This document shows, one piece after another, positions 1 through 7,330 of a stretch of DNA of 11,298 nt; within the stretch, counting starts at the first letter, position 1, and every line of letters begins with the position of its first letter. Both the position numbers and the translations under genes were made by a program. The stretch is taken from the NCBI GenBank assembly GCA_025449615.1, contig JANWJA010000067.1, positions 1 through 11,298 on the forward strand, in the 5' to 3' direction. The notes under the pieces are model-generated. The model was not told the origin of the DNA. It worked only from the letters and a program-made list of their open reading frames with translations, and ran no database searches. This stretch comes from Methyloceanibacter sp. GTDB lineage: Bacteria > Pseudomonadota > Alphaproteobacteria > Rhizobiales > Methyloligellaceae.

Positions 1-451
1 CATCGCCAGGCTTGAACACCCTCGAATGCAGATCGAGAGAGCAGCCTTTGGCCATGACATCGCGCGCGCGGGCTCCCGAAATGCGGATCACCGCCTTGCT
101 GTCGGATTGCTCGGTGATAGCAGCGTGTCCAACGAGCTGTTTGGCAAGCGCCTCCAACATCTGCCTTGAACTTTCATCTTCGGCAACGGCAAGCCATTGA
201 CCTGGCGCCGTGCCGATCAGCGCCAAGCCCTTGGCAACAACGCGCTTCGGGCCCTGCGGCAATTCAAGTCCGGTGACTTTGCGGACCATGTCTTCAACCG
301 CCGGCCCCTGTCTGCTGAGTGCCGCGACGACGCGAAGCTTGAGCCCGCTCCGCTCCTTGAGCGTGACCGGCGCCGTGGTCCCCGTCGCATTGCCATAGCG
401 TCCGGGCACCGCGACAGCGGCGAGTGGGGAAAGTTGCGCAAGCTTAGCCAC
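1..451 (-). CDS. soxG: Sarcosine oxidase gamma subunit family (SoxG/MgdD), partial, C-terminus beyond the left edge
   Basis: Small gamma subunit of a heterotetrameric flavoenzyme of the sarcosine oxidase / N-methylglutamate dehydrogenase type. Its folate-domain-like fold packs against the alpha subunit and has no known catalytic residues. The window shows 150 codons with no stop; family members are somewhat longer, so only the C-terminus is missing. The start chosen is GTG at 451, overlapping the soxA stop by 8 bases. It has an AAGGGGAG ribosome-binding site 7 bases upstream (466-459) and gives a protein beginning MAKLAQLSPL. Visible family traits are an SPLA-type N-terminus, an internal ALIGTAPGQWL segment (about residues 77-87), and VIRISGARARDVMAKGCSLDLH (about 121-142, quoted here only as a landmark span), which resembles the conserved KGCSLDLH block of SoxG proteins. 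It is the fourth gene of the soxBDAG-type operon and is translationally coupled to soxA. In the NMG setting it would be named mgdD. Confidence in the family is high; the substrate is inferred from context. Confidence 0.88.
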   Translation of the reverse strand, partial: MAKLAQLSPLAAVAVPGRYGNATGTTAPVTLKERSGLKLRVVAALSRQGPAVEDMVRKVTGLELPQGPKRVVAKGLALIGTAPGQWLAVAEDESSRQMLEALAKQLVGHAAITEQSDSKAVIRISGARARDVMAKGCSLDLHSRVFKPGD

Positions 452-3410
452 GCTGCCGCTCCCCTTCAGCGTCGACGAAGACCGGCGAGCAGATCACACA
501 TTCGACGTCGGCGCCACGCAGCAGATCGACCGCGCGGACATGCTCGCCGATGCGCTGTTGCCCCCGCTTCAGAAATCCCAGGCCGATATCGTGGCCGAGC
601 TCCGGCGAGAAGGCGACCGAGGTCACATAGCCTTCGTCATTAGCCGCGACGGCACTCGCATCATTGGGAATAAAGTGCGCGCCCGCCGCGAGCTGAGCCG
701 AGGCATCGAGCGGCCTCACCCCGATAAAAATCGGCCGTTCGGATTCGAGCAGAGCGGGCCGACCCGCAAGCACGCGGCCAATGCAGTCCTTATCCGCGAC
801 CATGCCCCCAAGCCCGAGATCGCGCGCCGTGTTCTGCCCGTTGATCTCGGGGCCGGCGACGTGACCCTTCTCGATACGGAGCACGTTGAGCGCTTCCGTT
901 CCATAAGGGGTGATGTCGAACTCGGCGCCGGCTTGCATCAGCGCCCGGATTGCGGCGTCGCCGTAGCGCGACGGCACGGCAATCTCATAAGCGAGTTCGC
1001 CGGAATAGGAGACCCGGAACAGCCGCGCACGCACCCCGCCGCAAATCGTGAGATCTGCCGCAGCCATGCGCGGGAAACCTTCGTTGGAAATATTGAACGG
1101 CGCATCAACGAACTTGGCGAGCACGTCACGCGCGCGAGGACCGGCGATCGAATATTGCGCCCATTGATCCGAGACCGAGACCAGCCGCAAATTCAGCTCC
1201 GGCCACAGCACCTGCCGGCAAAGTTCCAAATGTTGCATCACCTTCCCAGCATTGGCTGTGGTCGTGGTCATGATGAAATGCTGCTCGCCGAGTCGAGACG
1301 TCGTGCCGTCGTCCATGGCGAAACCATCCTCGCGCAGCATCAGCCCGTAGCGCGCGCGGCCGACCTTCAGCGTCGAGAATTTGTTGACATAGACCCGATC
1401 GAGAAAGGCCGCGGCATCCGGGCCCTGAATGTCGATCTTGCCGAGGGTGGACACGTCGCAGACCCCGACCGAGCGCCGCACTGCCGCCGCCTCGCGCGAT
1501 ACGCTCTCCTGCCAGCTCAGCTCGCCAGGCCGTTGATACCATTGCGCCCTGAGCCAGGGCCCGGCTTCCGCGAACACCGCGCCATTCTCGATCGCCCAGA
1601 CATGCGAGGGCGGCAACCGCTTCGGCCGGAAGTCCTGACCGCGATGATGTCCCGCAAACGCGCCCCAAGTGACGGGCGCATAGGGCGGACGGAAACCGGG
1701 GAGCCCAAGGTCCGGAATCGCGCGCGCCGTAAGCTCCGACAAAACCCCAAGCGCCACGACATTGGCGGTCTTGCCCTGGTCCGTACCCATGCCGAGCGTC
1801 GTGTAACGCTTGACGTGCTCGCTCGCGCCGAAGCCTTCCCGCTTCGCAAGCTCGATGTCCTTGGTGGTCACGTCGTTCTGCAGATCGACGAAGGCGAATG
1901 ACTTGGAAGCGCCCACGCGCCAGAGCGAGTCGCTTTGAGTTCGCTTCTTCTCGTCCGCAGCCGGAAGCTCCACAGTGACCGCATCAAATCCCAAGTGCTG
2001 CGCGGCTTCCGCACCAAGTCTCGCCCCATCGCTGAGCGACTCGGAAAGCGAGAGATGACCGGCGGCAGCCCCGGCGACGCTCGTGCCTTGCGGCAAGGTC
2101 CCGGGGGTAAAGGCCTGTAAGGATTCATCCCAGACGGGGCGGCCCCCAAGATGGGTAGTCAGATGCAGCAGCGGATTCCAGCCATTGCAAATCGCGAGCA
2201 GGTCGCAGGCGATGTCGAGTCGCGCACCGCTCGAATCCCTGATGGCCACACCGCGAAGCGTGCGGCCGCCTTCCGCACGTTCGACCACGGCTCCGGCGAA
2301 CACCGGCCACGGTGCCTCTGCATCCGGTGCGATGCCTTTCCGCGTGTCAACCAAGGCCGCAACTTCGACGCCGTTGGCGGCAAGCACGCGCGCCGTCTCG
2401 ACCCCGTCATCGCAGCTTGCGAACACCACGGCGCGCTTGCCCGGCGCCACGCCGAAGCGCGTGAGATAGGTCCTCACCGCCGATCCCAGCATCACACCCG
2501 GAAGATCGTTGCCGGGAAACGCGATGCCGCGCTCGATCGCGCCCGACGCCAGCACCGCCCGCTTCGCCAAGATGCGCCAACTGCGCTGGCGCGGAATATG
2601 CGCGTGTGGAACCGGGGCCGCATCGTTAACACGTTCCACCGCGCCATAGGTGCCGCCATCGTAGACCCCGTAGACGGTGGTGCGCGGCATCAACCGCACA
2701 TTGTCGAGGGTTTCGAGTTCGGAGATGACGTCGTTGACCCAATCGAGCCCCGCCTCCCAACCTATTGAAAGAGTCTCGTAAAGTAGCCTGCCACCAAAGC
2801 GGAAATCTTCTTCGGCTAAGATCACGCGAGCGCCGGCACGACCCGCTGCTAGAGCCGCCATCAGACCCGCGGGGCCTGAGCCGATGACCAGCACATCGCA
2901 ATGCGCGAAGGCCTTTTCGTAGTGATCGGGGTCGGGCTGCAGACTCGCCCGGCCAAGGCCGGCGCTCCTTCGGATCAAGGGCTCGTAGACGCGCTCCCAG
3001 AAGCTCGCCGGCCACATGAAGGTCTTGTAGTAGAAGCCAGCACCGAAGAACGGCGAGAATAGCGAATTGATCGATAGCAAATCGAATTTCAGCGACGGCC
3101 AGCGGTTCTGGCTCGCGGCCTCGAGCCCGTCAAAAAGCTCGACCGTCGTTGCCTTGGTATTCGGCTCAAGCCGCGCGCCGCTGCGAAGCTCGACCAGGGC
3201 ATTCGGCTCTTCCGGGCCTGCCGTATAGATGCCCCGTGGCCGGTGATATTTGAACGAGCGTCCCACGAGCTTGACGCCGTTTGCGAGCAGCGCCGAGGCA
3301 AGCGTATCGCCTTGATAACCGAGATAGCCCCGGCCATCGAACTTGAAGCGGAGCGTCTTGCTGCGGTCGACGATGCCGCCCTGCTTGAGACGGAAAGGCT
3401 GCTTAGCCAT
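444..3410 (-). CDS. soxA: Sarcosine oxidase alpha subunit family / N-methylglutamate dehydrogenase large subunit (SoxA/MgdC)
   Basis: Large subunit of the heterotetrameric amine-oxidising flavoenzyme. In this family the alpha subunit binds NAD+ and carries a folate-binding GcvT-like domain that captures the released C1 unit as methylene-tetrahydrofolate. Taken from ATG 3410 it has 988 residues, typical for the family. Domain order: a 2Fe-2S-like N-terminal fold (about 15-95, with RSFKYHRPRGIY) that lacks cysteines and so cannot hold a cluster; a Rossmann segment VLVIGSGPAG (about 173-182) followed by a second nucleotide-binding half (about 325-360); and a GcvT/aminomethyltransferase domain (about 630-985, with DVSTLGKIDIQGPDA and SYSGELAYEI). 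Two starts are possible: GTG 3419 (991 residues) or ATG 3410. I prefer the ATG because it gives MAK and the same 8-base overlap with the upstream TAA that is seen at the soxA/soxG junction. It overlaps soxD. Linkage to mgsABC-gmaS argues for N-methylglutamate rather than sarcosine as substrate (inference). Confidence 0.93.
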   Translation of the reverse strand: MAKQPFRLKQGGIVDRSKTLRFKFDGRGYLGYQGDTLASALLANGVKLVGRSFKYHRPRGIYTAGPEEPNALVELRSGARLEPNTKATTVELFDGLEAASQNRWPSLKFDLLSINSLFSPFFGAGFYYKTFMWPASFWERVYEPLIRRSAGLGRASLQPDPDHYEKAFAHCDVLVIGSGPAGLMAALAAGRAGARVILAEEDFRFGGRLLYETLSIGWEAGLDWVNDVISELETLDNVRLMPRTTVYGVYDGGTYGAVERVNDAAPVPHAHIPRQRSWRILAKRAVLASGAIERGIAFPGNDLPGVMLGSAVRTYLTRFGVAPGKRAVVFASCDDGVETARVLAANGVEVAALVDTRKGIAPDAEAPWPVFAGAVVERAEGGRTLRGVAIRDSSGARLDIACDLLAICNGWNPLLHLTTHLGGRPVWDESLQAFTPGTLPQGTSVAGAAAGHLSLSESLSDGARLGAEAAQHLGFDAVTVELPAADEKKRTQSDSLWRVGASKSFAFVDLQNDVTTKDIELAKREGFGASEHVKRYTTLGMGTDQGKTANVVALGVLSELTARAIPDLGLPGFRPPYAPVTWGAFAGHHRGQDFRPKRLPPSHVWAIENGAVFAEAGPWLRAQWYQRPGELSWQESVSREAAAVRRSVGVCDVSTLGKIDIQGPDAAAFLDRVYVNKFSTLKVGRARYGLMLREDGFAMDDGTTSRLGEQHFIMTTTTANAGKVMQHLELCRQVLWPELNLRLVSVSDQWAQYSIAGPRARDVLAKFVDAPFNISNEGFPRMAAADLTICGGVRARLFRVSYSGELAYEIAVPSRYGDAAIRALMQAGAEFDITPYGTEALNVLRIEKGHVAGPEINGQNTARDLGLGGMVADKDCIGRVLAGRPALLESERPIFIGVRPLDASAQLAAGAHFIPNDASAVAANDEGYVTSVAFSPELGHDIGLGFLKRGQQRIGEHVRAVDLLRGADVECVICSPVFVDAEGERQRG

Positions 3411-3684
3411 CTTCCGCACCCGATTCCGCGGACGCTTCTAGGGCCGCGCTCAAGGTCTCGTGGGTCCGCGTGTCGCGCACAACGCGGAGCCAGGAGCGGC
3501 AGCCGCCGCCGTGATACCAAAGCTCAGCAAACGGCCCGGCCGGATTGTCGCGGAGATAGGCATACTCAAAAAATGCCTGTTGCGCGTCTGCCGCGCTCGG
3601 ATCGGGACGTTTCAGGTCCGCCGCGCCGAGATAGGTGAACTCGGCCACGTCGCGCATCCCGCAATAGGGACAGTTGATCCGCAA
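3403..3684 (-). CDS. soxD: Sarcosine oxidase delta subunit family (SoxD/MgdB), zinc-binding small subunit
   Basis: A 93-residue delta subunit of the heterotetrameric flavoenzyme. In the sarcosine oxidase structures this small subunit binds a structural zinc ion through three cysteines and one histidine. All four ligands are visible: CPYC near the N-terminus (C5, C8) and H58-GGG-C62 in WYHGGGCRSWL. The start is TTG at 3684, giving MRINCPYCGMRD. It is supported by a GAGGAG ribosome-binding site (3697-3692) 7 bases upstream that overlaps the soxB stop codon, and by the usual start of family members just before the CPYCG motif. A longer open frame upstream runs back into soxB and carries no family similarity, so it is rejected. 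Only 11 bases separate it from soxB, and it overlaps the start of soxA, so soxBDA are almost certainly co-transcribed and coupled. The C-terminal 20 residues (ASAESGAEDG) are acidic and variable. Confidence 0.9.
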   Translation of the reverse strand: MRINCPYCGMRDVAEFTYLGAADLKRPDPSAADAQQAFFEYAYLRDNPAGPFAELWYHGGGCRSWLRVVRDTRTHETLSAALEASAESGAEDG

Positions 3685-3695
3685 ATCGGTACTCC

Positions 3696-4952
3696 TCAGT
3701 GCAGATTTGTCTGCGCGCCCATGCCCTTCTCGTCGAGAACAGCACCGCGCGCGTAACGGTCGAGACGGAAGGGTTTGATCAAATCGCTTGGCTCGTCCTT
3801 GGCGATGAGATGGGCGAACGCTTCGCCCGACGCCGGCGTTGCTTTGAAGCCGCCGTAGCACCAGCCGCAATTGAGATAGAGACCCTCAATGCCGGTCTTG
3901 TCGAAGATCGGCGAGCCATCCATCGTCATGTCGAGCAGCCCGGCCCAACTCCGCAAGACGCGCAAGCGGCCGAGATTGGGAAATAGCGCTAACCCTCCCT
4001 CCGTCACGTCTTCCACCACCGGCAGATTACCGCGCTGCGCATAAGAATTGTAGCCGTCGATGTCGCCGCCGAACACAAGGCCGCCCTTATCCGACTGACT
4101 CACATAGAAATGTCCGGCGCCGAACGTCACCACATGATCGATCAAGGGTTTGATGCCCTCGGTGACGAAAGCCTGAATCACATGCGCCTCGATCGGAAGT
4201 TTCAGCCCGGCAAACGCCGCGACACGCGACGTGCTGCCCGCAACCGCCAACCCCACCTTCTTTGCGCCGATGAAACCGCGATTGGTCTCGACGCCTCTGA
4301 TCACTCCTTGCTCGATACGAAATCCCGTCGCCTCGCAATGCTCGATGATGTCGACGCCACGACTATCGGCGCCGCGCGCATAGCCCCAGGCGACGGCATC
4401 ATGCCTCACCGTGCCGGCGCGCTTTTGCATCAACGCGCCGCGAATAGGGAAGCGGGCATTATCGAAATCGGCATAAGGCAGATAGTCGCGCACCTGTCCA
4501 CGCGTCAGGAGTTCGGCATCGACACCTGAGAGCCGCATGGCGTTGCCGCGCCGGACATAAGCATTTCGCTGCGCGTCGGAATGGACGATGTTGAGAATGC
4601 CACGCTGGCTGACCATGGTGTTGTAGTTCAGCTCTTGTGCCAATCCCTCCCAAAGCTGCATCGAGCGTTCGTAGAACGCGATGTTGTCCGGGAGCAGATA
4701 GTTGGAGCGGACGATCGTAGTGTTGCGGCCGACATTGCCGGAGCCGAGATAGGATTTCTCCAGCACCGCTACATTGGTGACGCCATAGTTCTTGGCGAGG
4801 TAATAGGCCGTGGCGAGGCCGTGCCCACCGCCGCCGACGATGACGACGTCGTAAGATGGTTTCGGCTCGGGCTTCCGCCAGACTTCCGTCCAGTTGCGGT
4901 TGCCGGTGAGCCCGTTGGCGAGAATGGCCAGGCCCGAATAGCGCATCGACAC
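3696..4952 (-). CDS. soxB: Sarcosine oxidase beta subunit family / N-methylglutamate dehydrogenase FAD subunit (SoxB/MgdA)
   Basis: Catalytic amine-oxidising subunit of the DAO/glycine oxidase FAD fold. It oxidises the N-methyl amine substrate and passes electrons to an FMN at the interface with alpha. The protein is about 418 residues, normal for the family. The N-terminal block RYSGLAILANGLTGNRNW leads into DVVIVGGGGHGLATAYYLA (about 35-53), the FAD-binding GxGxxG region, with the ribose-binding acid in VAVLEKS. The motif GTVRHDAVAWGYAR (about 180-193) contains the histidine that by family alignment should carry the covalent FMN (assigned from memory of the family). The GTG at 4952 is preferred because GAGG (4964-4961) lies 8 bases upstream; ATG 4946 is two codons downstream with a 14-base spacing. 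ATG 4985 gives a longer N-terminus without family similarity and would collide with the divergent control region. First gene of soxBDAG. N-methylglutamate specificity is inferred from context; sarcosine is the alternative. Confidence 0.93.
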   Translation of the reverse strand: MSMRYSGLAILANGLTGNRNWTEVWRKPEPKPSYDVVIVGGGGHGLATAYYLAKNYGVTNVAVLEKSYLGSGNVGRNTTIVRSNYLLPDNIAFYERSMQLWEGLAQELNYNTMVSQRGILNIVHSDAQRNAYVRRGNAMRLSGVDAELLTRGQVRDYLPYADFDNARFPIRGALMQKRAGTVRHDAVAWGYARGADSRGVDIIEHCEATGFRIEQGVIRGVETNRGFIGAKKVGLAVAGSTSRVAAFAGLKLPIEAHVIQAFVTEGIKPLIDHVVTFGAGHFYVSQSDKGGLVFGGDIDGYNSYAQRGNLPVVEDVTEGGLALFPNLGRLRVLRSWAGLLDMTMDGSPIFDKTGIEGLYLNCGWCYGGFKATPASGEAFAHLIAKDEPSDLIKPFRLDRYARGAVLDEKGMGAQTNLH

Positions 4953-4978
4953 ATTGTGACCCTCAGCGCCCACGGCTA

Positions 4979-5007
4979 TTGACATTTAACGACACAGAAT
5001 CGACAAT
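4979..5007 (+). promoter_or_regulatory. Candidate sigma70-type promoter of glxA
   Basis: A perfect -35 hexamer TTGACA (4979-4984) is followed, after a 17-base spacer, by GACAAT (5002-5007), which matches four of six positions of the -10 consensus. The expected transcription start falls at about 5014-5015, the A of the preferred glxA ATG. There is no ribosome-binding site before that ATG. The promoter overlaps the tandem GACA repeats described separately, so a bound regulator would be expected to block it. Computed by eye only. Confidence 0.5.
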
Positions 5008-5020
5008 TCACGACATGCAA
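4979..5020 (+). repeat. Tandem 21-bp imperfect direct repeat in the glxA/soxB divergent region, candidate operator
   Basis: The unit 4979-4999 matches 5000-5020 at 15 of 21 positions. Within it GACA recurs at 4981, 4991, 5002 and 5012 (steps of 10, 11 and 10 bases), so all copies lie on about one face of the helix; another GACA lies 33 bases away at 4948. The decamers TTTAACGACA (4985-4994) and ATTCACGACA (5006-5015) are related to two decamers upstream of mgsA. A 21-bp spacing between direct half-sites is typical of AraC-family proteins, and glxA, the adjacent gene, encodes one. Binding is inferred. Confidence 0.5.
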
Positions 5021-6010
5021 AAGCGCGAAAAACCGCCAAAATCGCATCGCGCCGCAAGAAAGTACGGCTCTGCCAAGACCGTCGGCTTCCTGCTCATTCC
5101 GGGCTTTGCCCTGATGTCCTACACCGCCGCGCTGGAGCCTCTCCGCGCCGCCAATCTCATCGCGGGACAGACTCTTTATCGCTGGTGGCACGTGGCGCCT
5201 CAAGCCAAGCCCGTCACCGCCTCGAACGGCGTCGCCATCATTCCCGACGCCGGAGTGAGTAGCGAGCGCGACGCAGATCTTCTTTTTGTTTGTGCCGGCG
5301 GCAATCCCGCGACCTTCAACGACAAGGCGACCTTCGCCTGGCTGCGCCGATTAGCGCGCCGCGGCATGACCATCGGCGGCATATCCGGTGGCCCCTACAT
5401 TCTCGCGCGCGCCGGACTCCTCGACGGGCACCGGGCGACGCTGCATTGGGAACATCAGCCCGCCTTCAGCGAAGACTTCCCCGAGATCGAGGTCACGCCG
5501 TCGCTGTTTGAGATCGACGGTAACCGCATCACGTGTTCGGGCGGTATCTCCGCGCTCGACATGATGGTGGCGCTGATTGAGCGCGATCACGGCCACGAGC
5601 TCGCCGCTGCAGTGGGAGACTGGTTTCTGCACACGCATATTCGCGAGGGCATGGGACCGCAGCGCATGGATTTGCGCTTCCGTCTCGGCGTCACCGACGA
5701 AAAACTGCTCCGCGTTCTCCGCCAGATGGAAACCAGCATCGAGACTCCGCAGTCACGCGAGGATCTGGCGCGGATCGCCGGCGTTTCGGTCAGACAGCTC
5801 GAGCGCCTGTTCCGCCGCCAGCTCGGGCGCGGCATCCACGCCCATTATTCTTCGATGCGGCTCGAGCGGGCACGCCAATTGTTGCGGGAAACCACCTTGC
5901 CGATTCTCGACGTCGCGGTCGCGACAGGGTTCGGCTCGTCGAGCCAGTTTGCGCGTGCCTATGGCCGCGCCTTCGGCGAGACGCCGAGCCACGCCCGCGC
6001 TAGCGCCTAG
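5015..6010 (+). CDS. glxA: GlxA-type transcriptional regulator: DJ-1/PfpI-like domain plus AraC-family DNA-binding domain
   Basis: Transcription factor of the GlxA/CdhR class, often linked to amine and methylated-compound catabolism. It has 331 residues from ATG 5015. An N-terminal DJ-1/PfpI-like (class I amidotransferase fold) domain spans about 20-195, beginning TVGFLLIPGFALMSYTAALE. The C-terminal AraC/XylS domain (about 228-328) has two helix-turn-helix units: EDLARIAGVSVRQLERLFRR and LDVAVATGFGSSSQFARAYG. The nucleophile elbow reads GGISGGP (121-127), with serine where catalytic DJ-1 proteins have cysteine, so the domain should sense rather than catalyse. No ribosome-binding site precedes the ATG, and the predicted promoter places +1 on it, suggesting a leaderless message. 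A TTG at 4979 would extend the protein by 12 residues through the promoter and is rejected. It lies between and opposite to the two pathway operons and is the best candidate regulator of both; whether it activates or represses is not visible. Confidence 0.92.
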   Translation: MQKREKPPKSHRAARKYGSAKTVGFLLIPGFALMSYTAALEPLRAANLIAGQTLYRWWHVAPQAKPVTASNGVAIIPDAGVSSERDADLLFVCAGGNPATFNDKATFAWLRRLARRGMTIGGISGGPYILARAGLLDGHRATLHWEHQPAFSEDFPEIEVTPSLFEIDGNRITCSGGISALDMMVALIERDHGHELAAAVGDWFLHTHIREGMGPQRMDLRFRLGVTDEKLLRVLRQMETSIETPQSREDLARIAGVSVRQLERLFRRQLGRGIHAHYSSMRLERARQLLRETTLPILDVAVATGFGSSSQFARAYGRAFGETPSHARASA

Positions 6011-7311
6011 CAATCGAGCGTCGTCTTGCGTTCCCAATCGGTAAGGTGGCTCGCATAGTCGTTCCAATCGGCGTGCTTGAGCTTCAGATAGGCCGATATG
6101 AATGACTCGCCGAGGCCGCTCCGCAACACGCTGGATTGATCGAGAGCGCGCAACGCATCCAGCAGATTGAGCGGCAACTTCTTCGCGCCTTTCACCGTAT
6201 GCCCTTCGGCATACATATCGATGTCGAGGCGCTTGCCAGGATCGCGGCCGTTTTGAATGCCGTCCAGCCCGGCGATCAGCATGGCCGCCTGCATCGCGTA
6301 AGGATTTGCCGCGCCATCGGCCAGTCTGAATTCGAACCGACCAGGGTCGGGGATTCGGATCATGTGGGTGCGATTGTTGCCGGTGTAAGTGACGGTATTG
6401 GGCGCCCAGCTTGCACCGGACAGCGTGCGCGGCGCGTTGATGCGCTTATAGGAATTGACCGTCGGATTGGTGATGGCAGCCACTGCGTCCGCAGAATGGA
6501 TCAACCCGGCAATGAATTGATAGCCGAGCTTGGAGAGGCCCATCGGATCTTTTGAATCCTCGAACAGATTCTTGCCGTCCTTCGACCACATCGACACATG
6601 CATGTGGCAGCCATTGCCGGTCAGCGTCGAGAACGGCTTCGGCATGAACGTCGCGCGAAGCCCGTGCTTCTCGGCGATCGACTTGACCATGTATTTGAAG
6701 AAGGCATGCTTGTCGGCGGTCTTCAGCGCGTTGTCGTAGCCCCAGTTCATTTCGAACTGGCCGTTAGCATCCTCATGGTCGTTCTGATAGGGCCCCCAGC
6801 CGAGTTCGAGCATCGCATCGCAAATCTCGGTAATGACGTCGTAGCGGCGCATCAGCGCTTGCTGGTCGTAACAGGGCTTCGATTGATGATCGCTGGTATC
6901 GGAGATGCCCGAGCCATCGGGGCAGATCAAAAAGAACTCGCATTCGACGCCGGTCTTGAGCTCGTAGCCTTTGGCAGCCGCCTCGGCCATCACGCGATTC
7001 AGCACGTTGCGAGGCGCCTGCTCGACAAGCTTGCCGCTCATATACGGATTGGCGGCGAGCCAGCCCACCTCTTTCCGCCAAGGCAGCTGGATCAGGCTGT
7101 CCGGATCGGGGACGGCAAGCATGTCGGGATCTGCAGGCGTCATGTCGAGCCAGCTGGCAAACCCGGCGAAGCCCGCGCCGTTCTTCGACATCTCGTTGAT
7201 CGCCGCAGCCGGCACCAGCTTTGCCCGCATGGTGCCGAACAGATCGACATAGCTGATCAGAAAATACTTTATGCCTTTTTCTTTTGCGACTTGCGCCAGA
7301 TCCTTAGCCAT
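6007..7311 (-). CDS. gmaS: Gamma-glutamylmethylamide synthetase (GlnT / type III glutamine synthetase-like)
   Basis: Glutamine-synthetase-fold ligase. By context it makes gamma-glutamylmethylamide from methylamine, glutamate and ATP, the first step of the NMG pathway; some relatives are annotated as type III glutamine synthetase (GlnT). It has 434 residues from ATG 7311, the start that gives MAKDLAQVAKEKGIKYFL; GGGAG lies 10 bases and AAGG 2 bases upstream. The 22-residue extension to 7377 overlaps mgsC and is rejected. Catalytic landmarks: VECEFF (122-127, metal-binding glutamates), QFEMNW (185-190), NGCHMHVSMW (233-242), TGNNRTHMIRIP (310-321) and RFEFRLADGAANPY (325-338). The region that carries the adenylylated tyrosine in class I enzymes reads KKLPLNLL (377-384) with no tyrosine, so GlnE-type control is not expected. 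It lies 19 bp after mgsC, completing mgsABC-gmaS. Its stop overlaps the glxA stop in CTAG. A true glutamine synthetase role cannot be excluded by sequence. Confidence 0.92.
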   Translation of the reverse strand: MAKDLAQVAKEKGIKYFLISYVDLFGTMRAKLVPAAAINEMSKNGAGFAGFASWLDMTPADPDMLAVPDPDSLIQLPWRKEVGWLAANPYMSGKLVEQAPRNVLNRVMAEAAAKGYELKTGVECEFFLICPDGSGISDTSDHQSKPCYDQQALMRRYDVITEICDAMLELGWGPYQNDHEDANGQFEMNWGYDNALKTADKHAFFKYMVKSIAEKHGLRATFMPKPFSTLTGNGCHMHVSMWSKDGKNLFEDSKDPMGLSKLGYQFIAGLIHSADAVAAITNPTVNSYKRINAPRTLSGASWAPNTVTYTGNNRTHMIRIPDPGRFEFRLADGAANPYAMQAAMLIAGLDGIQNGRDPGKRLDIDMYAEGHTVKGAKKLPLNLLDALRALDQSSVLRSGLGESFISAYLKLKHADWNDYASHLTDWERKTTLDC

Positions 7312-7330
7312 CGCCTTACCACTCCCGACT

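Noticed and set aside
46..115. Potential Fe-S or redox cysteine motif in the N-terminal 2Fe-2S-like fold of SoxA (residue numbers)
   Set aside because: No cysteines occur in the first 160 residues of the protein, so the fold cannot bind a cluster; this is usual for sarcosine oxidase alpha subunits.
540..1901. A 453-codon open frame on the plus strand opposite soxA
   Set aside because: It is the antisense of a well-recognised soxA, has arginine/proline/histidine-rich composition typical of GC-rich antisense frames, and shows no family motifs or ribosome-binding site.
3685..3870. A longer upstream extension of soxD into soxB
   Set aside because: The added residues are the out-of-frame reading of soxB; the TTG at 3684 has an ideal ribosome-binding site and yields the family N-terminus.
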